DNA of 64,000 nt, taken from positions 733,316-797,315 of the forward strand of contig SWDI01000002.1 of assembly GCA_005116955.1 (NCBI GenBank), read 5' to 3'. Below are positions 27,780 through 36,430 of this stretch, in pieces. Position 1 is the first letter of the stretch. Each line of letters starts with the position of its first letter. Source of the stretch: Nitrospira sp. (GTDB lineage Bacteria > Nitrospirota > Nitrospiria > Nitrospirales > Nitrospiraceae). Below the pieces are notes generated by a model, which saw nothing but the letters and a program-made list of their open reading frames with translations, was not told the origin of the DNA and searched no databases. Position numbers and translations under genes: made by a program.

Positions 27780-29996
27780 TCACCCAATCAGTTGTTCAGC
27801 ATTCAGTTCATTGCCCAGGGTCACTCCGACTTTGTCGTCATATAACGTGCTGACTGCCTGCGCGAAGATACCTGGCCAAATTTCATCGACTTCGCCAGAT
27901 TGGATCAACTTGTCCACAACGCGGCGAGGCAGGTTCACGCTGTATCGTTGCAACTTGCGCATGAGCCACCGTTCCGGCCCATCCTTCTTGAGCTTTCTAA
28001 TCAATTTTTGACTTTCGCCATACCACACAAGGATGGCTTGGCTTTCTATGTCGTCGATCAGTTGGAACTTCTCGGCGGCGGTACGGAACTGGATCTTCAG
28101 CTCTCGTGCATCTGTCGTCAGCAAGTCGTTGATGCCCTGCTTATCGAGCGAGTCCGCCTTCAAATAGAAATGCTCAAAGTAGCGGGTGAAGAGTTTTCTT
28201 GCCATGGGATCGCTCGTGCTGCCACTCAGCAAACTAACGGTCGTTTGTTCGGCACGACGCAGTGTCCCCGGCGGCGAATCTTTGGGCGGAACAAACACAA
28301 CGACTTTGCCAAGAGCTAAAACCCCTTCCCTATTACAGCGACCAGCTGCCTGGGCGATGGAATCCAGCCCTGAAAGGGCGCGATATACGACAGGGAAGTC
28401 GATATCTACCCCAGCTTCAACCAATTGAGTGCTGACGACCTGCGTAGGGAATTTCTTTTCCAACCGCTCCCGAATATCTGCAATAACTTGAGAGCGGTGT
28501 TCTCCACACATGGCAGCCGACAAGTGAATCGTCCCTTCTGGCATCAGTCGGTGCAGTTCGCGGCAGTCTCGACGGGTATTCACGACGGTAAGCACCGACT
28601 CCTGCAGTATGAGCTCTGCTGCAATTTCTTCCCATACTCGTCGAGCATGGAAGTCCAGAGGCATTTCGACCTTCACCCGAGTAAGGTCACGATACAACAC
28701 ATCTGGGTCGGCCATGATCTCGCGCACACCATCCAGACCCCTGAATGTCCAACCAAAGCCTTCGCGTGAGTTCAGCGCCGGCTGAGTCGCTGTGGAGAGC
28801 ACAAAGGTGACCCCATAGTGCCGGACTAACAGATTGATAGTGTCCAGGATTGGTTGCAGGAACTCAGGATTGAGCAGTTGCGCTTCGTCCAATACCACAA
28901 CGCTATTCACGATGTTGTGAAGCTTGCGACAACTTGCAGTCCGTGCGGCAAACAGCGATTCAAAAAACTGGACGTTGGTTGTGACAATTATGGATGCATC
29001 CCAGTTTTCCGTTGCGAGGCGGCTTTTCGCAGACTCCTTCTCGGGATCGAGATTACTGTGGTGTTCAACGACGTTTTCACCAAAGATGTCTCGAAAGATC
29101 CCTGCCGTTTGCTCGATGATACTGGTGTAAGGAATGACGTAAATGATACGCCGCTTCTGATGGTGAACTGCGTGCATAAGCGCGAACGCCAGGCCGGAAA
29201 GTGTCTTGCCACCACCGGTCGGAACCGTGAGCGAAAAGAGCCCCGGCTTGTCGAACGCTCGTTCGCGGCACTGGCGCAGAACTTCAGCACGCACGCGATT
29301 CACAGGCGTTGGCTTAGCCTCGGCAGTGAACTTTCTCATCCGCTCGTCAAATCTCTCCAGAAGCTGTTCGATGGAGGAAAATGACCCGCGAGGCTGCGCT
29401 TTATTGCCATCCATAAACTTCTCTGTATCAAGAAAGTCTCCATCAACGAGGCAAGAGAACAGCATTCGCAGCCAGAGCGCGAAGCCTTCTTCGCCCCCAA
29501 GTGGTTTCGTGGCCGGAGTGATGGCAGAATGAAGCACGTCTACGGGAATAGTCACGCTTGAAATGGCCTGAAGGTGTTGCATATCCTCCAGCCGTTGAGA
29601 TAGCGATGAGATGGCGTGCTCGTCAGAGTGCCAGTCCGGCAAGCCAGCGTGATGTCCTGCGATGAGATAGGCCAAGAGTCGCCCCTTACCACCGAGTTTC
29701 TCGACAGCATGGAGAGCTCCCGCAGAAGAGTGATTGACCCGACCCTTGCCACCCTCGATGTGTGCCTCAGGATCTAAGCCGCTTCCATGGGCGATATAAT
29801 TTTGGAATGCCGAGGAGTATTTCCCGAGGTCATGCCAGAGCCCTGCGAGTTGCCCCCATTCAGCATGCCCAAAGGACGAAGCAAACTCACCGGCAAGATC
29901 ACCCACCGCGCGCAAATGGTCTTCAAGATCGTGAATCGCAAATGACCCGTCGTCGTTCCGCCGCACATGGGCAAGGTATCTCTTCGAGTTCGTCAT
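27780..29996 (-). CDS. cas3: CRISPR effector nuclease-helicase Cas3 (HD + DEAD-like)
   Basis: 738 residues. The N-terminal HD nuclease shows WHDLGKYSSAFQNY and AGHHAG. The SF2 helicase has Walker A VPTGGGKTLSGLAFA, DEAQ box VVLDEAQLLN, motif III VLSTATQPAL and motif VI AAGRCNREG. It is recruited by Cascade and degrades target DNA. It is the first gene of the seven-gene operon. The start ATG 29996 has only a weak ribosome site (GGAG 11 bases away). Confidence 0.96.
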   Translation of the reverse strand: MTNSKRYLAHVRRNDDGSFAIHDLEDHLRAVGDLAGEFASSFGHAEWGQLAGLWHDLGKYSSAFQNYIAHGSGLDPEAHIEGGKGRVNHSSAGALHAVEKLGGKGRLLAYLIAGHHAGLPDWHSDEHAISSLSQRLEDMQHLQAISSVTIPVDVLHSAITPATKPLGGEEGFALWLRMLFSCLVDGDFLDTEKFMDGNKAQPRGSFSSIEQLLERFDERMRKFTAEAKPTPVNRVRAEVLRQCRERAFDKPGLFSLTVPTGGGKTLSGLAFALMHAVHHQKRRIIYVIPYTSIIEQTAGIFRDIFGENVVEHHSNLDPEKESAKSRLATENWDASIIVTTNVQFFESLFAARTASCRKLHNIVNSVVVLDEAQLLNPEFLQPILDTINLLVRHYGVTFVLSTATQPALNSREGFGWTFRGLDGVREIMADPDVLYRDLTRVKVEMPLDFHARRVWEEIAAELILQESVLTVVNTRRDCRELHRLMPEGTIHLSAAMCGEHRSQVIADIRERLEKKFPTQVVSTQLVEAGVDIDFPVVYRALSGLDSIAQAAGRCNREGVLALGKVVVFVPPKDSPPGTLRRAEQTTVSLLSGSTSDPMARKLFTRYFEHFYLKADSLDKQGINDLLTTDARELKIQFRTAAEKFQLIDDIESQAILVWYGESQKLIRKLKKDGPERWLMRKLQRYSVNLPRRVVDKLIQSGEVDEIWPGIFAQAVSTLYDDKVGVTLGNELNAEQLIG

Positions 29997-30027
29997 TTGC
30001 CGTTTTGCTCCAGGCCAAAGCTACCTC

Positions 30028-30123
30028 TCACTTGCCCATTCTCCTGTTCCTCCCATCCAACGGCTCGAACGGTACAGTGAAGTTGTACTGATTGGCAGGG
30101 TCCAGTGGATTGTCCGGATGGCA
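30028..30123 (-). pseudogene. 3' remnant of the NP-repeat secreted protein gene
   Basis: The last 31 codons read CHPDNPLDPANQYNFTVPFE followed by PLDGRNRRMGK. They match the end of the intact gene at 31005-31370 (YHPDNPLNPANTYNSDVPFG, then PLDKRGSRGAKTW). At DNA level 30055-30120 and 31038-31103 agree at about three quarters of positions. No start or signal peptide is left. It marks a partial duplication on either side of the nucleotidyltransferase pair. Confidence 0.7.
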
Positions 30124-30172
30124 GCCCCCCTGTCGGCTTTGCCTTTCGCTGCGCTTCCTGTACAATCCGTGC

Positions 30173-30397
30173 ATGCCTTTCGATCCCGCCAATCCGCCGA
30201 TTTGGCTCCGCAAGCTTCACGTGAGCGCGGCGCAGATCAACCCCAAGGACTATCCTGCTTCCGCAGTCGAGGGTCTCCTTGCCGTCTGTCGCCTGTCGAA
30301 TGCCCAACACCGCTGGATATCAGCTCTCCGTGTCGCCGTAGAGCAGGAATCCAATGGCACGCGTACGACTGTTCCGCACTCCTCGTTCGTGTCATGA
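30173..30397 (+). CDS. Small protein coupled to a nucleotidyltransferase
   Basis: A 74-residue protein beginning MPFDPANPPIWLRKLHVSAA. Its stop overlaps the start of the next gene (ATGA). A possible -10 (TACAAT) lies at 30160-30165. It has no domain I recognise; SNAQHRWISALRVAVEQE may be a helix. The tight coupling to a nucleotidyltransferase suggests a partner, such as an antitoxin or chaperone of a two-gene module, but this is inferred from position only. Confidence 0.6.
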   Translation: MPFDPANPPIWLRKLHVSAAQINPKDYPASAVEGLLAVCRLSNAQHRWISALRVAVEQESNGTRTTVPHSSFVS

Positions 30398-30975
30398 CCC
30401 AACCGGACGTGTTTCAAAACGACTACCTCGAGGTAGTGGAGTTGGCCCATCGCGCCCTGTCCTCGACGGAAGCTCCCTACTGTGTGATCGGAGCGTTAGC
30501 CCTCGGTGTCTGGGGAACTCCACGTGCCACCTACGATGTGGACTTGCTTATTCTCGCTCAATGCGACGATCCTCAGCCGTTCCTCGGTCTGTTGCGCACA
30601 GCGGGATTTGCGATCAACGAGATATGGCACGATGCCAATCCGATGGCGCGTGAGGTCGTCCTCCGACTCGCGCATCCCACCGCCCCCCATTTTCCTGTAG
30701 ACCTCGTCTTTTCTCCCGGGCCGTTCGATCTCGCCGTGCTCGATCGGCGCAGGGCCGTCGATCTTCATGGTTTGATGATCTGGATGAGCTCACCCGAAGA
30801 CCTCGTTCTGATGAAATTACGAGCGAGCCGACCACGAGACTTTGACGATGTGATCAGCATCGTCAAGAACCCGCGTTTGCAGCTTGACCTTGACTATCTT
30901 TGGAGTTGGGCGGACCAGCTTGGCCTTCAAGGCGAACTGTCCTACGTGCTCCACGCAGCCGACACCGGAAGGTAG
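30394..30975 (+). CDS. Nucleotidyltransferase-fold protein (AbiEii/MNT-like)
   Basis: 193 residues. YCVIGALALGVWGTPRATYDVDLLI contains the polymerase-beta-type pattern: a G-[AG] turn, then DVDLLI with two Asp for metals. FPVDLVFSPGPFD provides the third acidic residue. SPEDLVLMKLRASRPRDFDD is the typical helix of AbiEii-like and DUF6036-type proteins. Such enzymes transfer nucleotides to tRNA or proteins, often as toxins. Together with the 74-residue partner it may be a small defence or toxin-antitoxin module. The start at ATG 30394 gives the overlap with the upstream gene. Confidence 0.8.
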   Translation: MTQPDVFQNDYLEVVELAHRALSSTEAPYCVIGALALGVWGTPRATYDVDLLILAQCDDPQPFLGLLRTAGFAINEIWHDANPMAREVVLRLAHPTAPHFPVDLVFSPGPFDLAVLDRRRAVDLHGLMIWMSSPEDLVLMKLRASRPRDFDDVISIVKNPRLQLDLDYLWSWADQLGLQGELSYVLHAADTGR

Positions 30976-31004
30976 AACGACGCTCGCCTGCCTCGTTTTG
31001 ACCA

Positions 31005-31370
31005 TTACCATGTTTTTGCCCCCCGGCTACCCCTTTTATCCAACGGTCCAAACGGCACATCGGAGTTGTATGTGTTCGCCGGATTCAGCGGGTTGTCCGG
31101 GTGATACTGATTCACTGGATTGAACGGGTTGCTCGGACTGTATTGGTTGATGGGGTTGACCGGATTGCCGGGATCGTACCGATTGATGGGGTTAAACGGG
31201 TTCGTTGGATCATAGGCGTTGACCGGATTGAGCGGGTTATCCGACGCGTACCGGTTTGTCGGTGCGAAGATGTTGTAGTCCCGCTCGTATCGCTCATCGA
31301 AACCCGATGCCGCCCAGCTCGCCGTGGTCCCTGACAGGATACCCATCACAATCAGCGTGATAATTCGCAT
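31005..31370 (-). CDS. Secreted protein with 12-residue NP-repeats
   Basis: 121 residues with a signal peptide (MRIITLIVMGILSGTTASWA). Five successive repeats follow, of the form Y-x-P-x-N-P-x-N-P-x-N-x: YDPTNPFNPINR, YDPGNPVNPINQ, YSPSNPFNPVNQ, YHPDNPLNPANT and a partial. AGAGG precedes the ATG. The repeats should form an extended Asn/Pro-rich chain outside the cytoplasm. The function is unknown. A 3' fragment of a paralogue lies at 30028-30123. Confidence 0.75.
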   Translation of the reverse strand: MRIITLIVMGILSGTTASWAASGFDERYERDYNIFAPTNRYASDNPLNPVNAYDPTNPFNPINRYDPGNPVNPINQYSPSNPFNPVNQYHPDNPLNPANTYNSDVPFGPLDKRGSRGAKTW

Positions 31371-31531
31371 GGCCGCCTCTCAGAAAGGTTGTCCTACAAC
31401 CAGTGTCTCACGAAGTCGTGACATCCGAGGTCCCTCCCACGCGCGTTATTCAAACGCCTCGTTCTATTGGCCTATCGAACGGTTGTGACTTCTCTCGACG
31501 AACTCATGGGAGCTGACTGTGACAGGTGAGG

Positions 31532-32518
31532 TCACCGTATCGCACAAATCTTTTCGGCTTCTTGTTTGACCACCGTGCGCAACGAGTCCGGCCGCACAAC
31601 CCGGACACCACTCCCAAAGCTGAGAATCCAGCCGACGAGTTCCCGGCTGTCGGCGATGGTGATGGTCATCCGCAACTTGCCGCCAGGCACCCGTATAAGT
31701 TGTTGACTCGGATGCCAGACACGATCTTTCGCCCAGGCCGCCGTCCCTTTCTCAAAGATCAGCTCCACCTCGATGCGTGGTCCCCTCATGACGGTCAGCG
31801 AGTCTTCGACGAAAGCCTCGAAGTCGAAATGCAGCGGGATTTGATACGGACGATCGGTGGGCGTCACAGATTTGATCCGCTCGACGGCGAACATGCACGG
31901 TTCTTTCCGGAGGTGACAATAGCCAATGAGATACAGGCCGCCGGAAGCATACCAGAGCCGGTAGGGATCGACCTCCCGCCGGGTCACGCGCCCGCGTGCG
32001 GCAGAATCGTAGCGCATCTGGATCCGTTTCTTCTCGGCAATGGCTTGAGTGACACGCTCGACGACCTCACGGTGCCGTTTGTATCGCTTATGCGGACCAA
32101 GCCCGACTGAAAATGTACCTTCAAGCTGCTGGACCAGCACAAGTCCTTCAGGCGGCAATGCCGCCGAGGCTTTTGTCAGGGCCGATTGCAACGAGGCATG
32201 GAGGGCCGTCCCTTCAAGGGGAGCGATGAGCCGGCGGCTCAGCGTGAGGGCCATCAGCTCGGTGGGCGAGAGGCGCAACGCAGGCGCTTGCCGCACTCCG
32301 TCGAGAAGTTTCCACCGTGTCCGCCCATCGACTCGCTCGGTCAGCAGCGGATACCCAGCCGATTCAATCGCGTCCAGATCTCGGCGCAGTGTTCGTGGAT
32401 GGCGAGTTGCGGAAGAATCCAGTCCATCGGCGAGTTGTTCCAGCGTGAGTCCGTGCCGCGACGATTCCAGCTTCTTGAGCACGATGAGTTGCCGAATGGC
32501 TTGGTCATTGCGCGGCAT
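31532..32518 (-). CDS. WYL-domain transcriptional regulator
   Basis: 328 residues. The N-terminal winged HTH is LTLEQLADGLDSSATRHPRT, followed by LRRDLDAIESAG. The WYL domain spans about residues 140-230 with REVDPYRLWYASGGLYLIGY (WYA instead of WYL). The WCX extension follows (LSFGSGVRVVRP). WYL proteins often regulate CRISPR-Cas and other defence loci by sensing nucleic acid or nucleotides. It lies 1.5 kb from cas3 on the same strand, so a role in cas control is possible but not shown. Confidence 0.9.
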   Translation of the reverse strand: MPRNDQAIRQLIVLKKLESSRHGLTLEQLADGLDSSATRHPRTLRRDLDAIESAGYPLLTERVDGRTRWKLLDGVRQAPALRLSPTELMALTLSRRLIAPLEGTALHASLQSALTKASAALPPEGLVLVQQLEGTFSVGLGPHKRYKRHREVVERVTQAIAEKKRIQMRYDSAARGRVTRREVDPYRLWYASGGLYLIGYCHLRKEPCMFAVERIKSVTPTDRPYQIPLHFDFEAFVEDSLTVMRGPRIEVELIFEKGTAAWAKDRVWHPSQQLIRVPGGKLRMTITIADSRELVGWILSFGSGVRVVRPDSLRTVVKQEAEKICAIR

Positions 32519-33008
32519 GGCTTATCCTGAAAACCGGCGAGAGAAAGCCAGAACGGGGGAAAAACCGTTGTATGAATCCGACAAGAAGGACACTGTCGAG
32601 AGGGATCCCTGCAACGACGTGTGGCATCTATGGAATAGCGCCATGGCGAGTCCTGGTCGTTCGCTGCGGGCTCACAACTCTGGGGGAGGCTTGTACGCTG
32701 ATTTGCCGCCTGAGGCAACCCCCTCCTTCGCATCCGTTACAGGGTGCGCCTATCGGCGCGTGGACCTAGAGTACGCCCAGTCGGGCACCAAAGGCCTATG
32801 AACTTTTGATGCGTTACGTCAAAGGGACTGTCCCGCGACTGAGAATACGTTCCGCTAGGTAGGAACAGTCGTCATGAAAGGAGGCCGCGTCAATTCTGCT
32901 GGAAAACACGTGGAAGGGGGTTGTTTTTTCTATTTCACGCGTACAAAATATCCCCCCGTTGTCAGTGCGGACCTAATCATCAACCACCATAGAGAGAGGG
33001 GCATAACC
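32519..33008. other. Intergenic region upstream of a secreted protein
   Basis: About 490 bases with no gene I can support. An in-frame extension of the next gene to 32874 lacks a signal peptide at its start and is unlikely. GAGAGGGGC at 32994-33002 is the likely ribosome site for the GTG at 33009. Confidence 0.4.
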
Positions 33009-33425
33009 GTGAGTCTGCGAAATCTTCTACGGCTTGTTCTTGCAGTCGGGGTCTGCGGTACCATCGGCCCAGTCTGGGCGTATGATCCAAGTCCGAATAT
33101 CGGTGGCGACCTGAGCGCGTGTGACCAGGTCATCTTTTCTACATTCACACCGCCTCCCTTCTCCGCAGAGAAGAATAATGTCACCGTGGCACCGAATTCG
33201 GAGTTTTCATTCCTTGCATCCAAGACCACGACTTCCGCAAGCATCACGGTGAAGATCAAGGAAGAAAAAGTTCCGGTCACCGTCACTTCAGTCGGTTACG
33301 GATACCAGGTCAAGGGGAAACTGCCACCCAGCATCAAGGGCAGCTACATCCGACTCGATATTTTCGCCAAAGGGCCCAGTGACTGTGACAAAACCGATGG
33401 GTGGCTGCTCAAAGTAGGGAACTGA
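33009..33425 (+). CDS. Secreted protein of unknown function
   Basis: About 138 residues starting at GTG. The signal peptide is SLRNLLRLVLAVGVCGTIGP, continuing VWA, with a cleavage site after VWA. The mature part is beta-rich (ITVKIKEEKVPVTVTSVGYG) with two Cys (SACDQV and PSDCDK) that could form a disulphide. I do not recognise the family. The GTG start places the signal peptide first; an upstream ATG at 32874 would add 45 unrelated residues. Confidence 0.62.
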   Translation: MSLRNLLRLVLAVGVCGTIGPVWAYDPSPNIGGDLSACDQVIFSTFTPPPFSAEKNNVTVAPNSEFSFLASKTTTSASITVKIKEEKVPVTVTSVGYGYQVKGKLPPSIKGSYIRLDIFAKGPSDCDKTDGWLLKVGN

Positions 33426-33498
33426 CCGTTGCCACAACGATGTGGGCGGGACTCCCCTGCCCATGTCGTTGTCCCGACACTCACCGACATCCTCCTTA

Positions 33499-33645
33499 CT
33501 ACTCTGCTTCTTCCACAGACTCGATCGACTCTTGCAACGCCGCCACAAAGGCCTCCGGCTGAGCGAGAGCACGCTCCGTCAATTGGAATTCACTTACCAA
33601 TACGCCATCTCTATCGACCAAGAGTAACCGATAGCCCATTTTCAC
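33499..33645 (-). CDS. Small acidic protein (48 residues)
   Basis: Starts at GTG 33645 with GGAGG 7 bases upstream and reads VKMGYRLLLVDRDGVLVSEF, then QLTERALAQPEAFVAALQES and an acidic end. The pattern is two beta-strands, then an amphipathic helix. Codon positions look coding rather than random. I do not recognise it. ATG 33639 is an alternative start but is too far from the ribosome site. Confidence 0.45.
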   Translation of the reverse strand: MKMGYRLLLVDRDGVLVSEFQLTERALAQPEAFVAALQESIESVEEAE

Positions 33646-33717
33646 AGTAGGTCCTCCGTTCTGCCTGTAGATGATGAGCCCTGACGTGTCGCACAGACCA
33701 AGCAGGATCGTAGATAG

Positions 33718-34170
33718 TTAGAAGGGAAAACGGATGCCCAGCTGGACCTCGTTTGGAATGAGGTGTTGTCCAAACAGGCTCCTCGGTCCGGCACTGGTGG
33801 AGCCGGAAGAAGACGAGAAGGATGGCGAAGCATGCTGGAAACGATCAAAATCCGTGAGATAGCCGCCCCCAAACCCTGCACCGATATAGGGCATCAGCTT
33901 CGTTCCTCCCACCACAATCTGTTTCGACAGGCTCGGAACAGCTCTCAGGAATCCCATGCTCTCCACGGTCAGAGATGCTGACGGCCCCTGCCCCGTTGCC
34001 ACCTCCGTGACCATGGCAGCACTCGAAAATGCCGTGAGGCGAGAGGTGGCTGGTCCGATCGCTGAACGTCCATCTTCAGTTGGGCTCGCATAAGAAAGCG
34101 ACCAGCACAAACCGAGGCCGATCGTGGCGCTGATGCCAAAGACCCATCTCATTCTTAGAATGTGCAGCAT
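33718..34170 (-). CDS. Secreted, possibly outer-membrane beta-barrel protein
   Basis: About 150 residues from ATG 34170. The signal region is MRWVFGISATIGLGLCWSLS, continuing YA. The mature part is Ser/Gly-rich with amphipathic strands (KLMPYIGAGFGGGYLTDF) and ends EVQLGIRFPF, the aromatic-ended last strand typical of outer-membrane proteins. It is short for a barrel, so it may be one repeat of an oligomer or a remnant. GAAGGGG precedes the chosen start. Unknown function. Confidence 0.55.
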   Translation of the reverse strand: MLHILRMRWVFGISATIGLGLCWSLSYASPTEDGRSAIGPATSRLTAFSSAAMVTEVATGQGPSASLTVESMGFLRAVPSLSKQIVVGGTKLMPYIGAGFGGGYLTDFDRFQHASPSFSSSSGSTSAGPRSLFGQHLIPNEVQLGIRFPF

Positions 34171-34347
34171 AGGCCCCTTCACCATACAACCCGTCCAGCA
34201 CCAGGTCAAGAAACCACACACCCAAAACCCACCACGTGCGACCGTCGAATTTGACGACTGGGGCGGGCACTCTCACAACACCGGCGCCATCAGCGGGTAT
34301 GGGTTAGCGCTGATCTGTTCACAACACGGAAACTAGCCCCCAGTCGG

Positions 34348-34914
34348 TTACCCCATGACGCGTGTCAGCGTATTCTCATCCGTATGGTGAAACAGATCCG
34401 GCCGCCCCGGCATGCGGAGTTGCGTGTCCTCCTTGTAGTGAAAGCGGTCCTGGTCGAGGACCGTCACCGTCAATTCGTAGCGTACCGTCTTGAACTCCTT
34501 GTCGAGGAACCGATTTGAGCAGATCCCATAGGTGTCCGATCCAGCCTCTGCCACCAGCGTAAACGTGGTGGCGGCTGGCGCTGCCGTGCCACCGGCAATC
34601 AGCGCCACCCCACGCGGTACGATGAAACAGCGCAATACCTGCCCCTCGCCAGGATCCCAGAGCCAGTAGCCCACCTCCTCGTGGAACGGATCAGCTTCTC
34701 CGATACGCCGGGCCACCGTGGCATACCGCAAGCCATACAACACCTGCTCGTGATTGTGCACTGGTCCCATCGGCTCAAAGGTCATCCGCTCGCGAAACTG
34801 ATTCTGCTCCGTACCTCGATCGTCCGACGGCGCCACATCCGCGCCTTTGTCTCCCTCCCACACACCCGCCAGCACAGCCAGCGGCCCGAGCTGCTTGATC
34901 AGATCAGAATCCAT
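34348..34914 (-). CDS. Haem-binding beta-barrel (nitrobindin/THAP4-like) protein
   Basis: 188 residues from ATG 34914, with AGGAGG five bases upstream. The N-terminal LGPLAVLAGVWEGDKGADVA is the GxWxG entry strand of the nitrobindin/FABP-like lipocalin fold, and HEEVGYWLWDPGEGQVLRCF is its middle strand pair. Related proteins bind haem and react with NO or peroxynitrite. The haem His ligand is not clear to me, so function is inferred from family only. It is divergent to the transhydrogenase gene. Confidence 0.78.
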   Translation of the reverse strand: MDSDLIKQLGPLAVLAGVWEGDKGADVAPSDDRGTEQNQFRERMTFEPMGPVHNHEQVLYGLRYATVARRIGEADPFHEEVGYWLWDPGEGQVLRCFIVPRGVALIAGGTAAPAATTFTLVAEAGSDTYGICSNRFLDKEFKTVRYELTVTVLDQDRFHYKEDTQLRMPGRPDLFHHTDENTLTRVMG

Positions 34915-35122
34915 GAGGCCTCCTGAATAAGACGAGACGGAAGCATGGACTGTGCTCCCACCCCCCGACACAAATAGGCACAACGAATCAGGGGAGCATT
35001 GTAGGAGGTTCACACGAACCGGCGCAATCAGGTGGGCGTCCACGCTTCCGACATCCTCTATTTCCTTGGCGAGTCAGGCTCACCACGATATCGTAGGCGC
35101 TGCGCACTGATGAGAAGGACAG

Positions 35123-36313
35123 GTGAAATCCTCTATGCGATTCTATGACATGGTGGTCGTCGGCAGTGGACCAGCCGGCCAGAAAGCCGCAGTTCAAGCG
35201 GCGAAACTGTCCAAACGCGTGACCATCATCGAGAAAGCACGACAACTCGGCGGAACCTCGCTCAATACGGGCACCTTACCCAGTAAGACCCTCAAGGACA
35301 CGATCGAGTATATTCATGGCTTGGGACGGCGAGGATTACACCAGCTGGGCGCAGCGCTCACTAAGCAGCTCACGCTCCCCGATCTCATGACGCGCAAAGA
35401 CCAGGTCATCGAGACCGAAGTCGCTGTGATCACCAACCAGCTGCAGCGTAACGGCATCGAGATCATCCAGGGTACAGCCAGTTTTGTGGATCCCCATACC
35501 GTGAGCGTGGTGAGATCGGATGGGTCTGTCGATCACGTGCAGGCCTCTGTCATCGTCTTGGCCACGGGGTCACGACCACGCCGCCCCACGGAGATCCCCT
35601 TCGACGACGTCACCGTGTGCGATTCCGACTCATTTCTCCGCACGACCAAGAACCCTACCAGTATCATCGTCCTCGGAGGCGGTGTCATCGGAACAGAGTA
35701 TGCGTCGATGTTGGCCGCCTTTGGGATCAAGGTCACCCTCATCGACCGGCGAACTCAGCTGCTGCGGTTCCTGGACCAGGAAATCGCGCAGGCGTTAGAC
35801 TCGCAAATGCTGCAGAATGGGGTCGCGATCCGACTCGGACAAGAGCATCGTGGCATCGTCGTGAATGAAGCTGGGCGCCCGGCGATTCAACTCCAAGATG
35901 GCGAGACGGTGGCCGCCGATATGCTGCTCTACACCATGGGACGGATCGGGAACACGGACGCGTTGAACCTCCCCGCCATCGGCCTCTCGACTGACCAGCA
36001 GGAGCAGCTCTCCGTCAACAGCCAGTACCAAACGGCCATTCCCCATATCTATGCGACGGGTGACGTCATCGGATTTCCCGCGCTCGCCGCGACGGCCATG
36101 GAGCAAGGCCGCCTCGCCGCCGAGTTATTGTCAAGTCTGGTGTCCAGCAGTCTGAATCAAGCGGCGACCTGGTCCGACTGTGTTGCCTCGATTCCATCCG
36201 TGAATTTCACGCCCGTGGTGCCGTTGCAGTTCCATGCGTTCGCGGTTAGTCAGTTTCATCGCGCCCTCCATAGGCGCAATTATACTAACTATTTAAGTGT
36301 TACAGTCCACTAG
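35123..36313 (+). pseudogene. Soluble pyridine nucleotide transhydrogenase-like flavoprotein, 3' truncated
   Basis: The first ~330 residues match the SthA/dihydrolipoamide-dehydrogenase family. The FAD site is MVVVGSGPAGQKAAVQAAKL, the former active-site loop is GGTSLNTGTLPSKTL (no redox Cys pair, as in SthA), the NAD site is IIVLGGGVIGTEYASMLAAF, and the second FAD motif is HIYATGDVIGFPALAATAME. After EQGRLAA near 36120 the normal C-terminal dimerisation domain of about 110 residues is missing. The frame instead runs through unrelated DNA and an IS630 end to a stop at 36313. It is probably inactive. GTG 35123 or ATG 35135 may be the start. Confidence 0.8.
36215..36313 (-). mobile_element. 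IS630-family left end, second truncated copy
   Basis: Read on the minus strand from 36313, CTAGTGGACTGTAACAC is identical to the end at 21721. A transposase start follows, MKLTNRERMEL, close to MVLTKRERMEL of the first copy. Homology fades after about 100 bases. It is a different, diverged copy of the same element type, facing the first one, and it has removed the 3' end of the sthA-like gene. Confidence 0.75.
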
Positions 36314-36430
36314 GGAATAAAAGCCGCCTCATTTTATCCAGTCTCGCACACCACAAACCTTCTTAGTAGTGTGTCGCTGCACGCTACAGGAAGCAGTGTG
36401 AAGCACAGACCAACAAAAGGAGGCATGATC

